NCBI RefSeq assembly: GCF_001039355.2
Contig: NW_019775537.1
Span: 125,351-189,350, forward strand
From: Lingula anatina
Lineage: Eukaryota > Brachiopoda > Lingulata > Lingulida > Lingulidae
Direction of reading: 5' to 3'
DNA length: 64,000 bases
How positions within the stretch are numbered: position 1 is the stretch's first letter; each line of letters opens with the position of its first letter. The translations under genes and the position numbers were made by a program. Shown here piece after piece: positions 38,659 through 50,200 of the stretch. The notes under the pieces were generated by a model. It had not been told where the DNA came from. It ran no database searches and worked only from the letters and a program-made list of their open reading frames with translations.

Positions 38659-38691
38659 CTAAGATCTAATAAACTGTTTATTAGATCTTAG
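38659..38691. mobile_element. 33-bp perfect palindromic insertion, copy 2
   Basis: Identical to the palindrome at 38558-38590. Flanked by the 7-bp direct repeat GTCAAAG (38652-38658 and 38692-38698). The other copy of the segment has a clean empty site with a single GTCAAAG at 35013-35019. Reverse-complemented, this target is CTTTGAC, close to CTTTAAA at copy 1, which suggests a CTTTRAM target preference. Confidence 0.85.
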
Positions 38692-39074
38692 GTCAAAGCA
38701 AGCAACCAAATTTTTCTTCAAAGACAAAACAAGTCCAAATGTTAAACACTGGTAACTGTTGGTATATAATTATATTTTTCAGCGCTGTATTTCCCAGAGA
38801 ACACCACATTATCAAGCGATAAATATAATTCATTAATGTCTCTGATCTGTATTTATGTCAACTCATTTCCCTCTGATCACAGTGAGTGCGGGTGGGTCAC
38901 TTGCATACCAACTTCTGTGGCCAGATATATATTATTCAAGAACATAAGCAAAATATTCTTCAGTAAAATAATTCACCTTGCACTACCAAAAAGAAGCAGG
39001 CAAAATTTTCTTTGAACGTCATTGGGATTACATAATTTGATTTTCTATGTTGTACATGTAACCATAAGTGTCAA

Positions 39075-42000
39075 TCATGCCTGGCTTTTCAAGAAAGCTC
39101 GAATGTTTTCAGCGTCCCTCTCCAGCATTGCGGCGTTCAGTCGGATGTTTTCACAAGACTGCTGTATTGTACGTTCTGCAGCCGGGGCTGGGTGCTCCTT
39201 AAAGAAAGCCTGGTGAGAAAAGAAGACACTGTTTGTCACATGAACCTTTCCAGAAAAAAAATGACTATGCAAAACAAGAACTTTTGAATTTAAAATATTC
39301 ATAATTAAAACAACTGAATACTTATTATCTTTTAATTTAGCAATAAAGAAGCCTTTTCATGTATATCAAATTTTGTTTAAAAGTAATTTTCAATTCATCC
39401 CAAACCTCAATCTCCTTCGCTTTTTCTTCAGAGGCAAACTTCTCTGTGCTAAACTAAAAAGAGAAAAAAAAACCAAGGTCACCATTGTATCACTGTAAGG
39501 TCAACTCTAAAAGGTCAACAGTAACATGTTGAGGACAACATTGTGTCCATCTTAGCCCATGTCATGGGATTAATACTGCAGTTCTTGCAAATAAAATTGT
39601 CCTTCTTAAACATATTTCATTTTATTAGTTTGGTTTGAGATTAAACCTTGTTATACTAAATCTTCTTCTCATAAAGTCATGCCAATGAATTCAGCATGGA
39701 CACTACACCAATCCTCTCTTTGAACAACAAGCCCAGCATGATATTTACCATGATAAGTCTTGCCAGTAGGAAACCCCGTCCGTAGCGTTCATAGAGGACA
39801 TCCCACTTGTCCTTCAGGAATGTCCAGACCAGTTCGCGACCCTCAACTGTCCCTGTTGCGCCACCTACAACAAAAACTGTGTCCTGGGAACGCACTTCTT
39901 CCTATAATACAAAACAAAAAATATATTTAATTCAATGTCTATATGTAACACCATGCCACCACGAAGTGATGCTTTTACAAAAACTTACTTGTCTCAGAAA
40001 TTTTCTAGATAAAATGCAAAACCTGGTCATAATGCGGCATAATTTAAAATGTTATTGTACTTAAATCGAATACGATTACCTAAATTTCTGTATTTTGTAC
40101 AGAGGATGATGTTATCAGCATTACAATTCATCTTTTGGAAGTGTTAAGAAGTGTGGGTGGGGTAGTTCCTTACCGACATTGCAAACTCCAGCACTCTCTT
40201 GATAAGATGGTCTTGCTTCACTGCTCCCAGGTTTCTCATGATACGCACTTTCTCTTCATGTAAGTCTGCAGCTCGAAACAACTATAATATCACAGCAAAC
40301 AGGATTAAAATTCAAACTCAAAATAAGCTGATAAAAACTCAACTATTCAATTCAAATATCTATTCCATTATTAACACCATTCTGAAAAAAGTTTGAAATA
40401 TAGTCTTAGGGTCTATTCCCACAACTTTAGATCGATCTATCACCGCGGGGAGTCTCACTAGATTACTGTCAGATAATCCCCCTTAAGTGTCCCTCCCCGC
40501 CTACTACAAACTGTAAGGGGTAATTAACTTTCGTGTCCGCCCGGCTGACAGCTATTTAACGTGAACCCCCAGGGAGTTAGGTCGATCTAAAGTAGGTCGA
40601 TCTAATCTATGGAAATGGGGTGTTACTGTTTAGCTACACAAGTGACAAATTTTGTCATTAAAAAAAAAAAAAAAAAAACTTACCTTGAGTAATTGTTCAA
40701 ATACTTTATCATCTCCATGCTTTAACACTACAGTATAAGTCTGAAAAGGAATTATCATCATTTAAAAGTTCAACGAGATACTAACCACTAAAACACATAC
40801 CATTTTAGCCCTCTTAAGTGTCAAGTACGTATTCATTGTAAGAATAAAAAACCTTCAAAGTTTGTCACACATATCCCTCTGAAAAAAATCCTAAATATGG
40901 TGCAACATTCTTTATGCCAAAGAAAAAAATATATACATACTGGTCCTCTTAGGTCAGCAGGAAGTATAGTACTGCCCTCTGCATGTGCCTGAAATCTTTT
41001 CCTCGCCTCTGCCACTGTTGCCTCATGACCATAAGTACCCAATCTGCCCAATACCAGACCACGTAACATGGCATCCAAGTGACCTATAATATTTTTCATC
41101 CCATTTAATATAATAATAAGCATTACAAACAACCATACCTTCCTATTTCAATTTTGATATGAAATGGGATGAAAAAATTCTTTTTGGAGAACATCTGCAG
41201 ATATGTATTATTTAACTAATTAACAGTGTGTGACTGTAGGTACAAGGATATATATTTTCTTTTTAGTGGTGGGGAGAGAATAGATGGTATCTCATTTACT
41301 GAAGATTGGAATAATCCATTTGGGAAATATATCTCATTTCGTTACCTATACTTATAAATATATATTTATCGCACAAAAACTGCCATGACTCAAACAGTTT
41401 CACAGACTGATAATTTTTTGAGTTGTGACTGATGTTAAGAGTCAACCAACAATTATCTAAATTATGTTTTTTTACTAACTCTCTTTTGGTTTGGGATCCC
41501 AACCAAGTTTCTGTGCAATCTTATCAAACAGCTTGCATCCAAATGCTTTGAAGGAGTCGAAGAAATCCGTGTACTGCAAAGGAACAGCCATGTTGGCCAG
41601 GTTGGTGGCCAGGTCGGACCACACTGTGTAGTTGTCTTCTGTTTCAAATGCTGGCAGGACTTTGAAGACATCGACAGCGGAGATGGTCCCAGCCATGGCC
41701 TACAAATAGAAAAAATTGACAAATATGAGCTATTTAAGAAGATTATCACAGTAATCACCAGTAGGCCAATATTACTCTGTTGCACTGTTTTATACATACA
41801 CTCTAGCATTACTTATATTCTAATCAAGTCTCATGAGCATTAATTCCTTTAATCACTTTGCTATGGATGTGAACACATTAAAAAGCACAAAAACTTGTGA
41901 AAACCTTTAAGTTCTGATATGTCAAAAACTTTCAAGGGATATTATTACCAGTGCAAAGAGATCATTCTGCAATCCGAGTCTGTCTCTGGGTGAAAGTGCA

Positions 42001-45000
42001 TGACTCCTGATCCCAGGGAGTAGTGCCTCCAACATAGTGGTGGAATACTGGGTACGGTAGAATGCCACAGAGCCTGGGTTCACCTGGGGAGAGGAACAGA
42101 TACACACCCATTTCAAACAATAATACTGAAGAGTACATAAGCCTACCAAATACTCTCTGTACGTGGCCTAAGCACTGAACCCAAATGGCAGCATATTTGA
42201 TGCTGTGCCTGTAAAACTTTGCATGCTTGTTTGGTTATTGGTTGCTCTTTCTGTTTTGGTCCAGCTATTCTTAGACCCTGTTGGCTAAAACACAGCACAA
42301 CAATTTGTTGAAACAGAACTGAAACAGATGGGAGAAGGAAGAGGAAATCCTCCTCATCTTGTCTGTGGAGAGGAATGTTGAAAGACTGCTGTGGTTGCTG
42401 GTACAAAAGCCAGCAGGTGTGGTAGGTGTGAATTATAGATGACTAGTAGTAGTAATAGAGAAAATAACGATATACCCAGTATCTTGTTAAGGCCCAATTG
42501 CACAGTGAAGTTCCAACCACACATCCCTTTCTGGTGAAGAGGACTATCTAATCTAGCTTTTTTAGGCTCATGGATTAGGCTTTCATTCTCTTAGACAAAG
42601 CCTTGTTGACATATGCTGATCTTCTATAGATATAAAAATACTGACACAAAGACTACAGATGGTCCTCACCTTAACCCAGTCTTCAGGCTTCACATTCTCA
42701 AGGACCACAGTGGCAGATTTTTCCTCTAGTAACAAAATTTTGACAGGAATGCTAGGGCTACTGGCAGTACAAATCTTCACTGGGACTTTCCACAGTGATG
42801 AATCATTGGCTGAAACAGGGAGTCATATTAGGTATATTCTAAAGTAGTACCAAAAACAAAGAAATGTTTGTTTACATCCTAAATTCTAACTTCAAAATTT
42901 AGGGAATAAAATCTTTGAATTACAACTTGATAAAACATGAAAGCTATAGTGTCACCTTGTTCTTATTTTAAGTAATATCCCCAGCTGTGTAGAGATATGG
43001 ACTGCTAAAAATACAACATAAATCCTACAAACACCCAGATGTCAAATAAGATTTTTAAAAAATTCCAAAATAATTTTTTTCTGGTACAGAGTAATTTTCA
43101 TAGTATTCGNATTATACATATACTGAACAAAATGTAAATAATGAAATAAATGTGACTATTTAATGTGCAATGTGCAACACATCATATCACCATGCAGACA
43201 CATCCAAGATGGAAGTTCATTCACCAGCTCTATCTAATCAATACTTCTTTTGCAAAAATATAAAGTGTAAATCTCCTAGTAACAATAAATTGTTGTCAAA
43301 GTTGCCAGGAGATTACTGCCTTGATTTCTACAATTTCATCTTGATTTCTACCATTTCGTCTTTTCTGATGTTTTACTGATATGATTAGTACCTGCAGCAA
43401 AATCTGCAATGGCAATAAGGTCCATCTTGGGGAGTGGGTAAGGTATTTTGAAATAGTCCTTGTAGAAAGGTAGTGTCTTCGTGGCAACCTGTAACAACAG
43501 TAACACACGTCATTTACAACACAGATAGAGAGGACTACAGTTGTACCAACTGTGCACAACATGCTAAGCACACTTCATCTGCCTACAGACAAGAGAGATT
43601 TAAAACCAGACTTCAGCCTAGAACACATCACCAGACTAGGGTTGACAACAGGATGACAAGTGTCTCCAGTATTTGATTGTCTGATAATGCCTTTTAGGCA
43701 GATATCCAGTCAAAGTTGATCCAGGTGTGCGTGCAGTGATGAGTACATGTACACACCATCAACTTAGGACATACCTAAGGCAAAGTCAGGTATGGCAATC
43801 AGGTCAATTTTGGGCAGTGGATATCCAAGCTTGAAATAATTCTTGTAGAAAGGAAGAGTTTTGCAGGAAACCTGGAATTCAAGATCAGTTGGAAATTCTG
43901 TTAAGGATCTGCATATCCTGTTCTGGAACATGGAGACTGAAAATTGATCAAAGTCTTATGGAGTTTAACTTCAAAACTGCAGTTGTATTGATGAGGATTC
44001 AAGCTATGTTACGAGGTAATGGGTAGAGAAAGCTACAGTTGTGTAAAAGAATGAGAAACAGTGAAAATTTGATCAAAATTAGATTTTTCCCAATTCAACA
44101 GAGGAACTCAATGCACAATTTGAAGCCTCATCTCATTCCTGCATACAATCCAACTAGAAACCATTTAAACATGATAATTAACAATCAGTCATTATAAAAA
44201 CAATTTACCATTTTTCTTAGTGCATTATTTAAAATTATGCCCATTTATCTTTACCTCTTTAAAAATTCAAGTTATTAAGGCCTGTAGACAGAAATTTCAT
44301 AGAGGGTTCTTTCTCTGAAAAAGTGGGGGGACGATGAGCATTTCCAAGAAGTTGAACTCCCAAGTTTTGTTTCGAAGAAGTGGACCTTATACCTCTCCCC
44401 ATCTTGAATCCACCCCTCACCCCTGTCTAAGGGCCTGTATTATTTCATGGAATGGGCAACAATGTGTACCTCCAAGGCAAACTGTCCCTGTTCCTTCTTT
44501 CCCAGAGGAGTGTACACCCGGACCAAGACATTGTCAGCATCCTTGGCCTCCACATAGTCAAACTCTCCCACAACAAACGCCAGCAGGTAGGTAGACATCA
44601 CAGGTGTGCGGCCATACTTTAAAACCTTCAGGTTGGAATCGGATTCCAAAGCAGTCTCAGATTCGACTGGCTGAAATGATATTTCATGCAGATTCGAATC
44701 ACAGGTCATGTTTGAGAGAAGGATTGCGACACAGCTTGAATGATATCCCTAATATATGAAAATTAATACCACATTGAATATTTCTGATTTCTTTTTCAAA
44801 TTGCACATATTTTTACTTTAAAGATTTAGCACATGTGAAGAGCTGTTCTGAGTCAAGCAATAGTATTTGATCACTCACCATATTTGAGAGAGCCACCCTG
44901 TCCTTGGGGACGACCAGAGTGACATCAAATGTAGCCTTCACTGCTGGCTCATCCCAACATGGAAAAGCACGCCTGGCATCTGTTGCCTACACAGAAAATA

Positions 45001-45491
45001 CAAGCTTTTTATTATGGTGCAAATATACTACAGCAAATACTCATTAATTATATTAAATCTACAACCATCCTTCTTCTTATCACTTCCATGAATAAATAAC
45101 ATGGCAATAAAAGTCAACTATAATAAAAAATAAAAAAAATCAAACAAGAAATAAACTGTGAGAATAATTTAGAAGATAAATACAAAAACTTTTTTTCCAC
45201 ACAGCAGAAACAAACTTTTCTCTTTATCTCCAAGTACCATCAACACATTTTACTTGTGTCAGCACCTTATTCAGTGTAAGTAATATAACCTTACCTCAAA
45301 CTGTGTGACTGCCCCATGCCTTGTCTCTCCATTGGGATGGGTATATTTACTGCGATAAAATCCTCGCATTTTATCATTTAAAATACCAGTGAAGCTGAAA
45401 TGAAGTTTTCCAGGCCCAACCTGCAAAGCAGAATTTCGTATTATTAAAGGTATTGTCCGAATTTTTACCCCTGAAACCAAAAGATACTGGA

Positions 45492-45548
<57 letters not shown>

Positions 45549-45748
45549 NNNNNNNNNNNNNNNNNNNNNNNNNNNNNNNNNNNNNNNNNNNNNNNNNNNN
45601 NNNNNNNNNNNNNNNNNNNNNNNNNNNNNNNNNNNNNNNNNNNNNNNNNNNNNNNNNNNNNNNNNNNNNNNNNNNNNNNNNNNNNNNNNNNNNNNNNNNN
45701 NNNNNNNNNNNNNNNNNNNNNNNNNNNNNNNNNNNNNNNNNNNNNTAA

Positions 45749-45802
<54 letters not shown>

Positions 45803-47088
45803 CAATGACTTGGAAGTCAAAGCATAAACATTTTTTAATTCTCAGAAAATCTCTGATCTTCTAATAAACACTTCTAAAGTAATCATAACATATAAAAAAA
45901 CAAGCAGAAAAAATGGAATCATACCTGTAGTTGTTTAGGAAATGTTAAGGATAAAATTTCCTCTTCTTCTGAGTAAGCAATCTGAACATCAGTTACATCT
46001 GCAAATAATATTTGTAAAATCATTTAGAAACTTAACAAACAAAATAACAAAATGAAATGCTTTAATTGGCCTTGGGACTTGGACATGGTGTATAACAAAT
46101 AAAACATTTACTAGGGAAGGTTTTTCAGGAGATAACATAGAAATATCAGTATGTAAATTGCAAAACTAATCTATTTGTATAGCAGAGATATTTAACAAAT
46201 TAATTATAAAATAAAATTTAGGGAAAAAATTAAAAATCCAAGACCGTATCTAGGGGATCACTCTAACCACCCTTTTAGTAAGGATAAACATCTGGTATGG
46301 GTAAAATTTGAATGAGGTTCTTCAGTAAAAAAAGTCCACTTTTTTAAATAAAAGCAATCCCTCTTTGAAATTGCTGGCTACGAACTGATGTTCATGAAAA
46401 CATTGCATGTGTAAGATCTGCTGGGGGCATACTGCATCAGTACCAAACAATAAACAGTCAGTATATTTAGAAAATGATATATTACCTCCTTCCTTTCCAT
46501 TATATTTCACTTCCTGGACTTTGATTTCAGCAGAATTGAGCTTGATAACATTTGTTGGATTGCATATCTGAAAGTGAAAGTGGTACTTGTTTTCAATATG
46601 GTTAAACAGATTTTAGTAATAACACCATATAAACAGGCACCTAGTTGGACCCTAGTCTGTCCTGCTGTCGCCAAAGCATTTAATTTGCAAAATCGCTTTG
46701 TCACAAATGAGGTTTACGTAATTTGTTCTCAAGTAAATTTTCATTCATTTTATTTGTCAGATATGATGATTCATCAAATTACCTCCAAACTTATGTCCTC
46801 CGTCCCTGTGAATGTGAAAGCTTCAAGGTTGGGCTGTAGACGCAAATCATAGTTCACTGGCTTTACATTCGTTGGCAGACGTTCAAACGCTTTTTTCTCC
46901 ATATCTTCTATTGAGCGAGCGCCTTTTAAAGGGACAGCGGAACAAGCAAACCTGCGGCGAGCGACACTGACTACAAAAAATGGCCGACTGCTGTGAGACG
47001 GACGGAGAGTGTTTTGTTGACAAACAATGAACCTGCAGGGATTTATCGATCGAAGTGCTACGAATGCTGCTTTAATGGTAAGCAACAT
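39075..47088 (-). CDS. NPEPPS: puromycin-sensitive aminopeptidase (M1 family), catalytic exons missing from the assembly
   Basis: Zinc aminopeptidase that trims peptides in the cytosol. Minus-strand exons: 47088-46783, 46567-46486, 45998-45925, 45420-45295, 44986-44879, 44670-44470, then 43871-43775 or 43488-43392 (alternatives), [break at N 43110], 42809-42670, 42083-41949, 41699-41480, 41083-40941, 40740-40684, 40281-40174, 39901-39749, 39453-39406, 39209-39075 (TGA). Phases agree. Family words: [86 protein letters not shown]. The part holding GAMEN, HEXXH and the second zinc Glu, roughly 250 codons, is absent. The N-terminus may start at 47088 with a basic leader or at the inner Met before EKKAFERLP. 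Exon 41699-41480 uses a GTTAGT donor and exon 39453-39406 a GTTTGG donor. The gene is head to head with PPP1R9. Confidence 0.93.
43110..43110. other. single N, probable gap that hides the aminopeptidase catalytic exons
   Basis: It lies in the interval between exon 43488-43392 and exon 42809-42670. The protein jumps there from the sequence just before GAMEN to the region after the thermolysin-like domain. No HEXXH or GAMEN coding sequence exists anywhere between. A join with missing sequence is the simplest reading. Confidence 0.65.
43392..43488 (-). CDS. NPEPPS: NPEPPS alternative exon 7b (97 nt)
   Basis: AG acceptor and GT donor. Encodes [23 protein letters not shown] and LIAIADFAA, ending in phase 1. 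This is very close to the vertebrate protein just before the GAMEN motif. It is homologous to, and the same length as, the exon at 43775-43871. Since 97 is not a multiple of three, using both or neither would shift the frame. It is the more ancestral-looking version (IADFAA). Confidence 0.88.
43775..43871 (-). CDS. NPEPPS: NPEPPS alternative exon 7a (97 nt)
   Basis: AG acceptor and GT donor. Encodes [23 protein letters not shown] and LIAIPDFAL, ending in phase 1. It is a diverged duplicate of exon 7b, 286 bases away. Both keep intact splice sites and open frames despite clear amino-acid divergence, so both are likely functional and mutually exclusive. The changes (ATK to SCK, IP to LG, IADFAA to IPDFAL) fall next to the GAMEN strand that lines the substrate site in M1 enzymes. 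Confidence 0.85.
45494..45800. repeat. poly(A) run, 197-base N gap and (TA)n run in an NPEPPS intron
   Basis: A run of about 55 A (45494-45548) is followed by N from 45549 to 45745 and a (TA)n run to about 45800. Flanking exons 45925-45998 and 45295-45420 join in frame with no missing residues, so the gap is intronic. Long ORFs across it are artefacts of the N's. Confidence 0.95.
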
Positions 47089-47286
47089 TCAAACACTCAG
47101 TTGTCAAATGATCTAGTTTTGTTCTAAATGGTGTACTCGCATGCACGTGTGCACACCGGCTTCTGTCAACTCAGTTTCACTTCGAGGTCGTGACCCACAT
47201 CCGGGGTCCGTATATCCTTTCAAGCCAAAATGGCGGAACCTGACTGATTAGGTGTGTACCCGGTCAAATTTCTGGGAGTTGATTAG
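47089..47286. promoter_or_regulatory. shared NPEPPS / PPP1R9 promoter and first non-coding PPP1R9 exon
   Basis: The NPEPPS ATG (47088, minus) and a plus-strand donor GATTAG|GTGAGT (GT at 47287-47288) are only about 200 bases apart. AAAATGGCGGAACC near 47228 is a YY1-like motif typical of animal transcription starts. Its ATG opens a five-codon upstream ORF (MAEPD then stop). This fits a bidirectional promoter with the first, untranslated PPP1R9 exon ending at 47286. The exact start sites are unknown. Confidence 0.55.
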
Positions 47287-50200
47287 GTGAGTATTTTTCC
47301 GATTTCAATATGATATTTGTAATTATTTATATGAAAGCTAAATCTACAGTTAAGTCCATATATTAAGAAGAAATACGTGACATACCTTGGTTGGGTCATT
47401 TACTTCCGTCCTGTATTTTGAGAGAAATTGGACTCAAAGATTGCAGTTAAAACGCCTTGACACGAGAAGACCCGCATTTTAACTGATCACAGTGCACGGA
47501 AAATAATGGAAAACTTCACTTAAAGCGGACAAAGTATTTTCGAAACCCCAAGATTCGGCGGCTGGTTTTTGAGAAATTGTAAACTTATTTTTGAAAGTTT
47601 TTTTTTTCGTTGATTTTTTTAGAGTGCTTGGTCGGTGATGAAGTGTTATAGTCTACTTCAGATACTCTCTCAGTTAACCTAAAGCCCAAATACCGTCAAA
47701 ATTAGTGCTTGTTAAAGAAAGATATGATAAAGTCATAAAGGATTCTGATAGTTATATGTAAGGCAACACTTTATAATGGTTTTATGATTTTCATTTATGC
47801 TGGCTGAAACCACTGTAATATGTACACAGAATATTAATTATGACAGATCCATTGGTATGTAAGTGGTTTTCACCCACAAACTGTTCTTCAAAAATGCAGG
47901 GTTTTTCTTTTTAATATTTAGAATTTGCCCTAAGAAAGTGCATGCTACTACAGTAATCACACTAGAAACAAGTTCATTCTTGAAGTGCAAAGAGGCTTCT
48001 AAGGATGTAGAGTTGTCCTAATAACTAACTGTAATTATTTATTCAGGTATAATGAGGAGGTATCTTAAGGATATGATTCAGTGCTTTTTATGCAAATTAT
48101 GAATAGGTGAGTTGTAAGGAGTGTATATCCGTAAAAAAAATTAAGTGCAGATATGATCTAACTGTTCCCTGACAATTAAAAATATATTGTTGATTTTCAA
48201 CTGTAACATGGTCAAGTTTCCAGCCCTCAATACTCAATATTTAATATTTCATTCACAGTCATAATGTACAAAGGTCACTGTGAGAAACTTGCTGATCTCA
48301 TGATGGTGCCATTGTCAACAGACTACTAAACTAATACTGACCTGCTGGAATGGATTGCAAATCATGCATTTCAGTTAACAGGAATGAAATTATGTTATGA
48401 AAAAATGTTACAATCACTATTAGTAGACAATTTTATAAAATGTAGGTATATCTCCATCAAACAATCAGCTTTTACAATTGTATTTTTTTTTTATTTATTT
48501 ATGTATTATTTTTTGTGACAATTTTTTATCCAGAAGAATTGCTAACATAACAATATTTTTTAACATTGTACAAAGAAGAGATTACTCAATCTAGAACAGG
48601 CAAATTTTACTGCAAATAATGGGTTTTGTTCATGTCCAGTTCAGAGTCCAGTTACTCTGATGATTTAAATGGTATACATATCACTGTGTAATTGTGATAT
48701 GCTGTCCAGATACCTGTAACCTATGAAATATTGCACATTTGTACTTCCTGTCCACATTATCTTACATAAAGTAATATGTACGGCACTGTTTGACAACTTA
48801 CCAGGCTGGCCCAGAATCTAGTTCAACTTGGATAGATTTCAGCCAGCCTTTCTTTGTTCTCTCCCGCACAATAGTATATTTCACAGAAAACTTAGACTTT
48901 TTACAGTTCTCTATGGTATTGATTTGGATTATCTATAGCATTACGCCAAGTTAATCTCCTAAAAACTGCCTATTGCCATTAATTATGCAAATCATTTCCT
49001 TTAGCAATCAGAGTATTTATGTTATGAAAAAGTATAATGATATTTCTCAGGTATTACTCTGTGGTCAATTTGTTTTCTACTTGGATCAGCATGTTGTTTT
49101 AAGTGGCCCCACAAAAGGCACTGCATCTAATAACAACTGGATTAAATTGAATTGATTTCTGTGTTCTTAATTGCACTTTTCCTGCAACTGTTTTGAGTTC
49201 AAACATTTTGGAGATCCTTTGTTTTCCTTGCATTCACTTCGTAACTACATTAATTTCATTTTGACCATTGTCTGCCTTGCACGCATATTATTAATCTACC
49301 CAAAGTGTATATAATCAATTTAGAAACCAAGTGAGGAAACTGGAGGGAGATGAATGGAGAAATAATGGGATGAATTGGAGGGGAAATTAGCTTTTTTAAA
49401 TGAGTTGATTGTGTACTGATTCATACTTTTGAGTCAAAGACTTACTTATTGATTTCCCCATATCTGTCTAATAATAATCCCAAGTGTGAGTGAATCCTGA
49501 TGATATATGGTCCTTGTTCTGATGACTGTCTACACTGGTTACTTAGTGCAGGTATTATGAACTCTTGTAGCATAGGTCTGACTTAGTTAACGACACCATG
49601 GCTCTGTAGTCATTTATACATTAATCTTATCACGATCATGTCTGGGCACTGCCTGAAGATGAGAAGTGGGAAAATTTTATATGGTAAGGGCTAATTATAT
49701 GTTAGGGAGTGAGACTGTCCAAATGATTGGCATTAAATATAATTTTTTTTCTATCGTGGTAGATAATCATCACCAAATTCTGTTGAAGATTAAATGTGGC
49801 AGGGTAGGCAATATATCCAGGGTAAGGTGGCATCTTTGGAAAAAAATCTTGTTAATTTGTTACATTGTGCATGGTACTAGTTTAGCCATCCATCATACAG
49901 ACATGAGCAGTTATTATGTTGTTGGCCAGTGTATTGTAAAGATAAGCATTGCTGAGGGTATATCATGGATGGAAACCAGATATATTACACATTAACTACT
50001 GGCTTTGTATTCCGGCCTCAGCCAAGATAATCCGTATAGAATTTAACAGCAACACTGGCTTTCAAAATTAGATGAGTTATTATGAGTGGTAACTTATCAT
50101 TTACAGCTCCATGAATGGTTTTGTGTTAAGCATTACTTAATATCATATCATTGATAAAACAAGTAAAGGATTGTTATCCAAAAAATCCATGGTTAGAAAA

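Larger units (their letters stand above)
36383..40044 (-). repeat. second copy of the ~3.7-kb duplicated segment
   Basis: Partner of 32685-36377. This copy is continuous with the rest of the aminopeptidase gene on its right, so it is the copy used in the gene model. It lacks the 166-bp MITE and carries a 74-bp insertion (37366-37439) and two 33-bp palindromic insertions. Confidence 0.9.

Noticed and set aside
43473-43676. Plus-strand ORFs around the alternative aminopeptidase exons
   Set aside because: Shadows of the minus-strand exon and intron sequence.
45374-45827. Long ORFs on both strands across the N gap
   Set aside because: They consist of poly(A)/poly(T), unknown bases and TA repeats. 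Only 45295-45420 is a real exon here.
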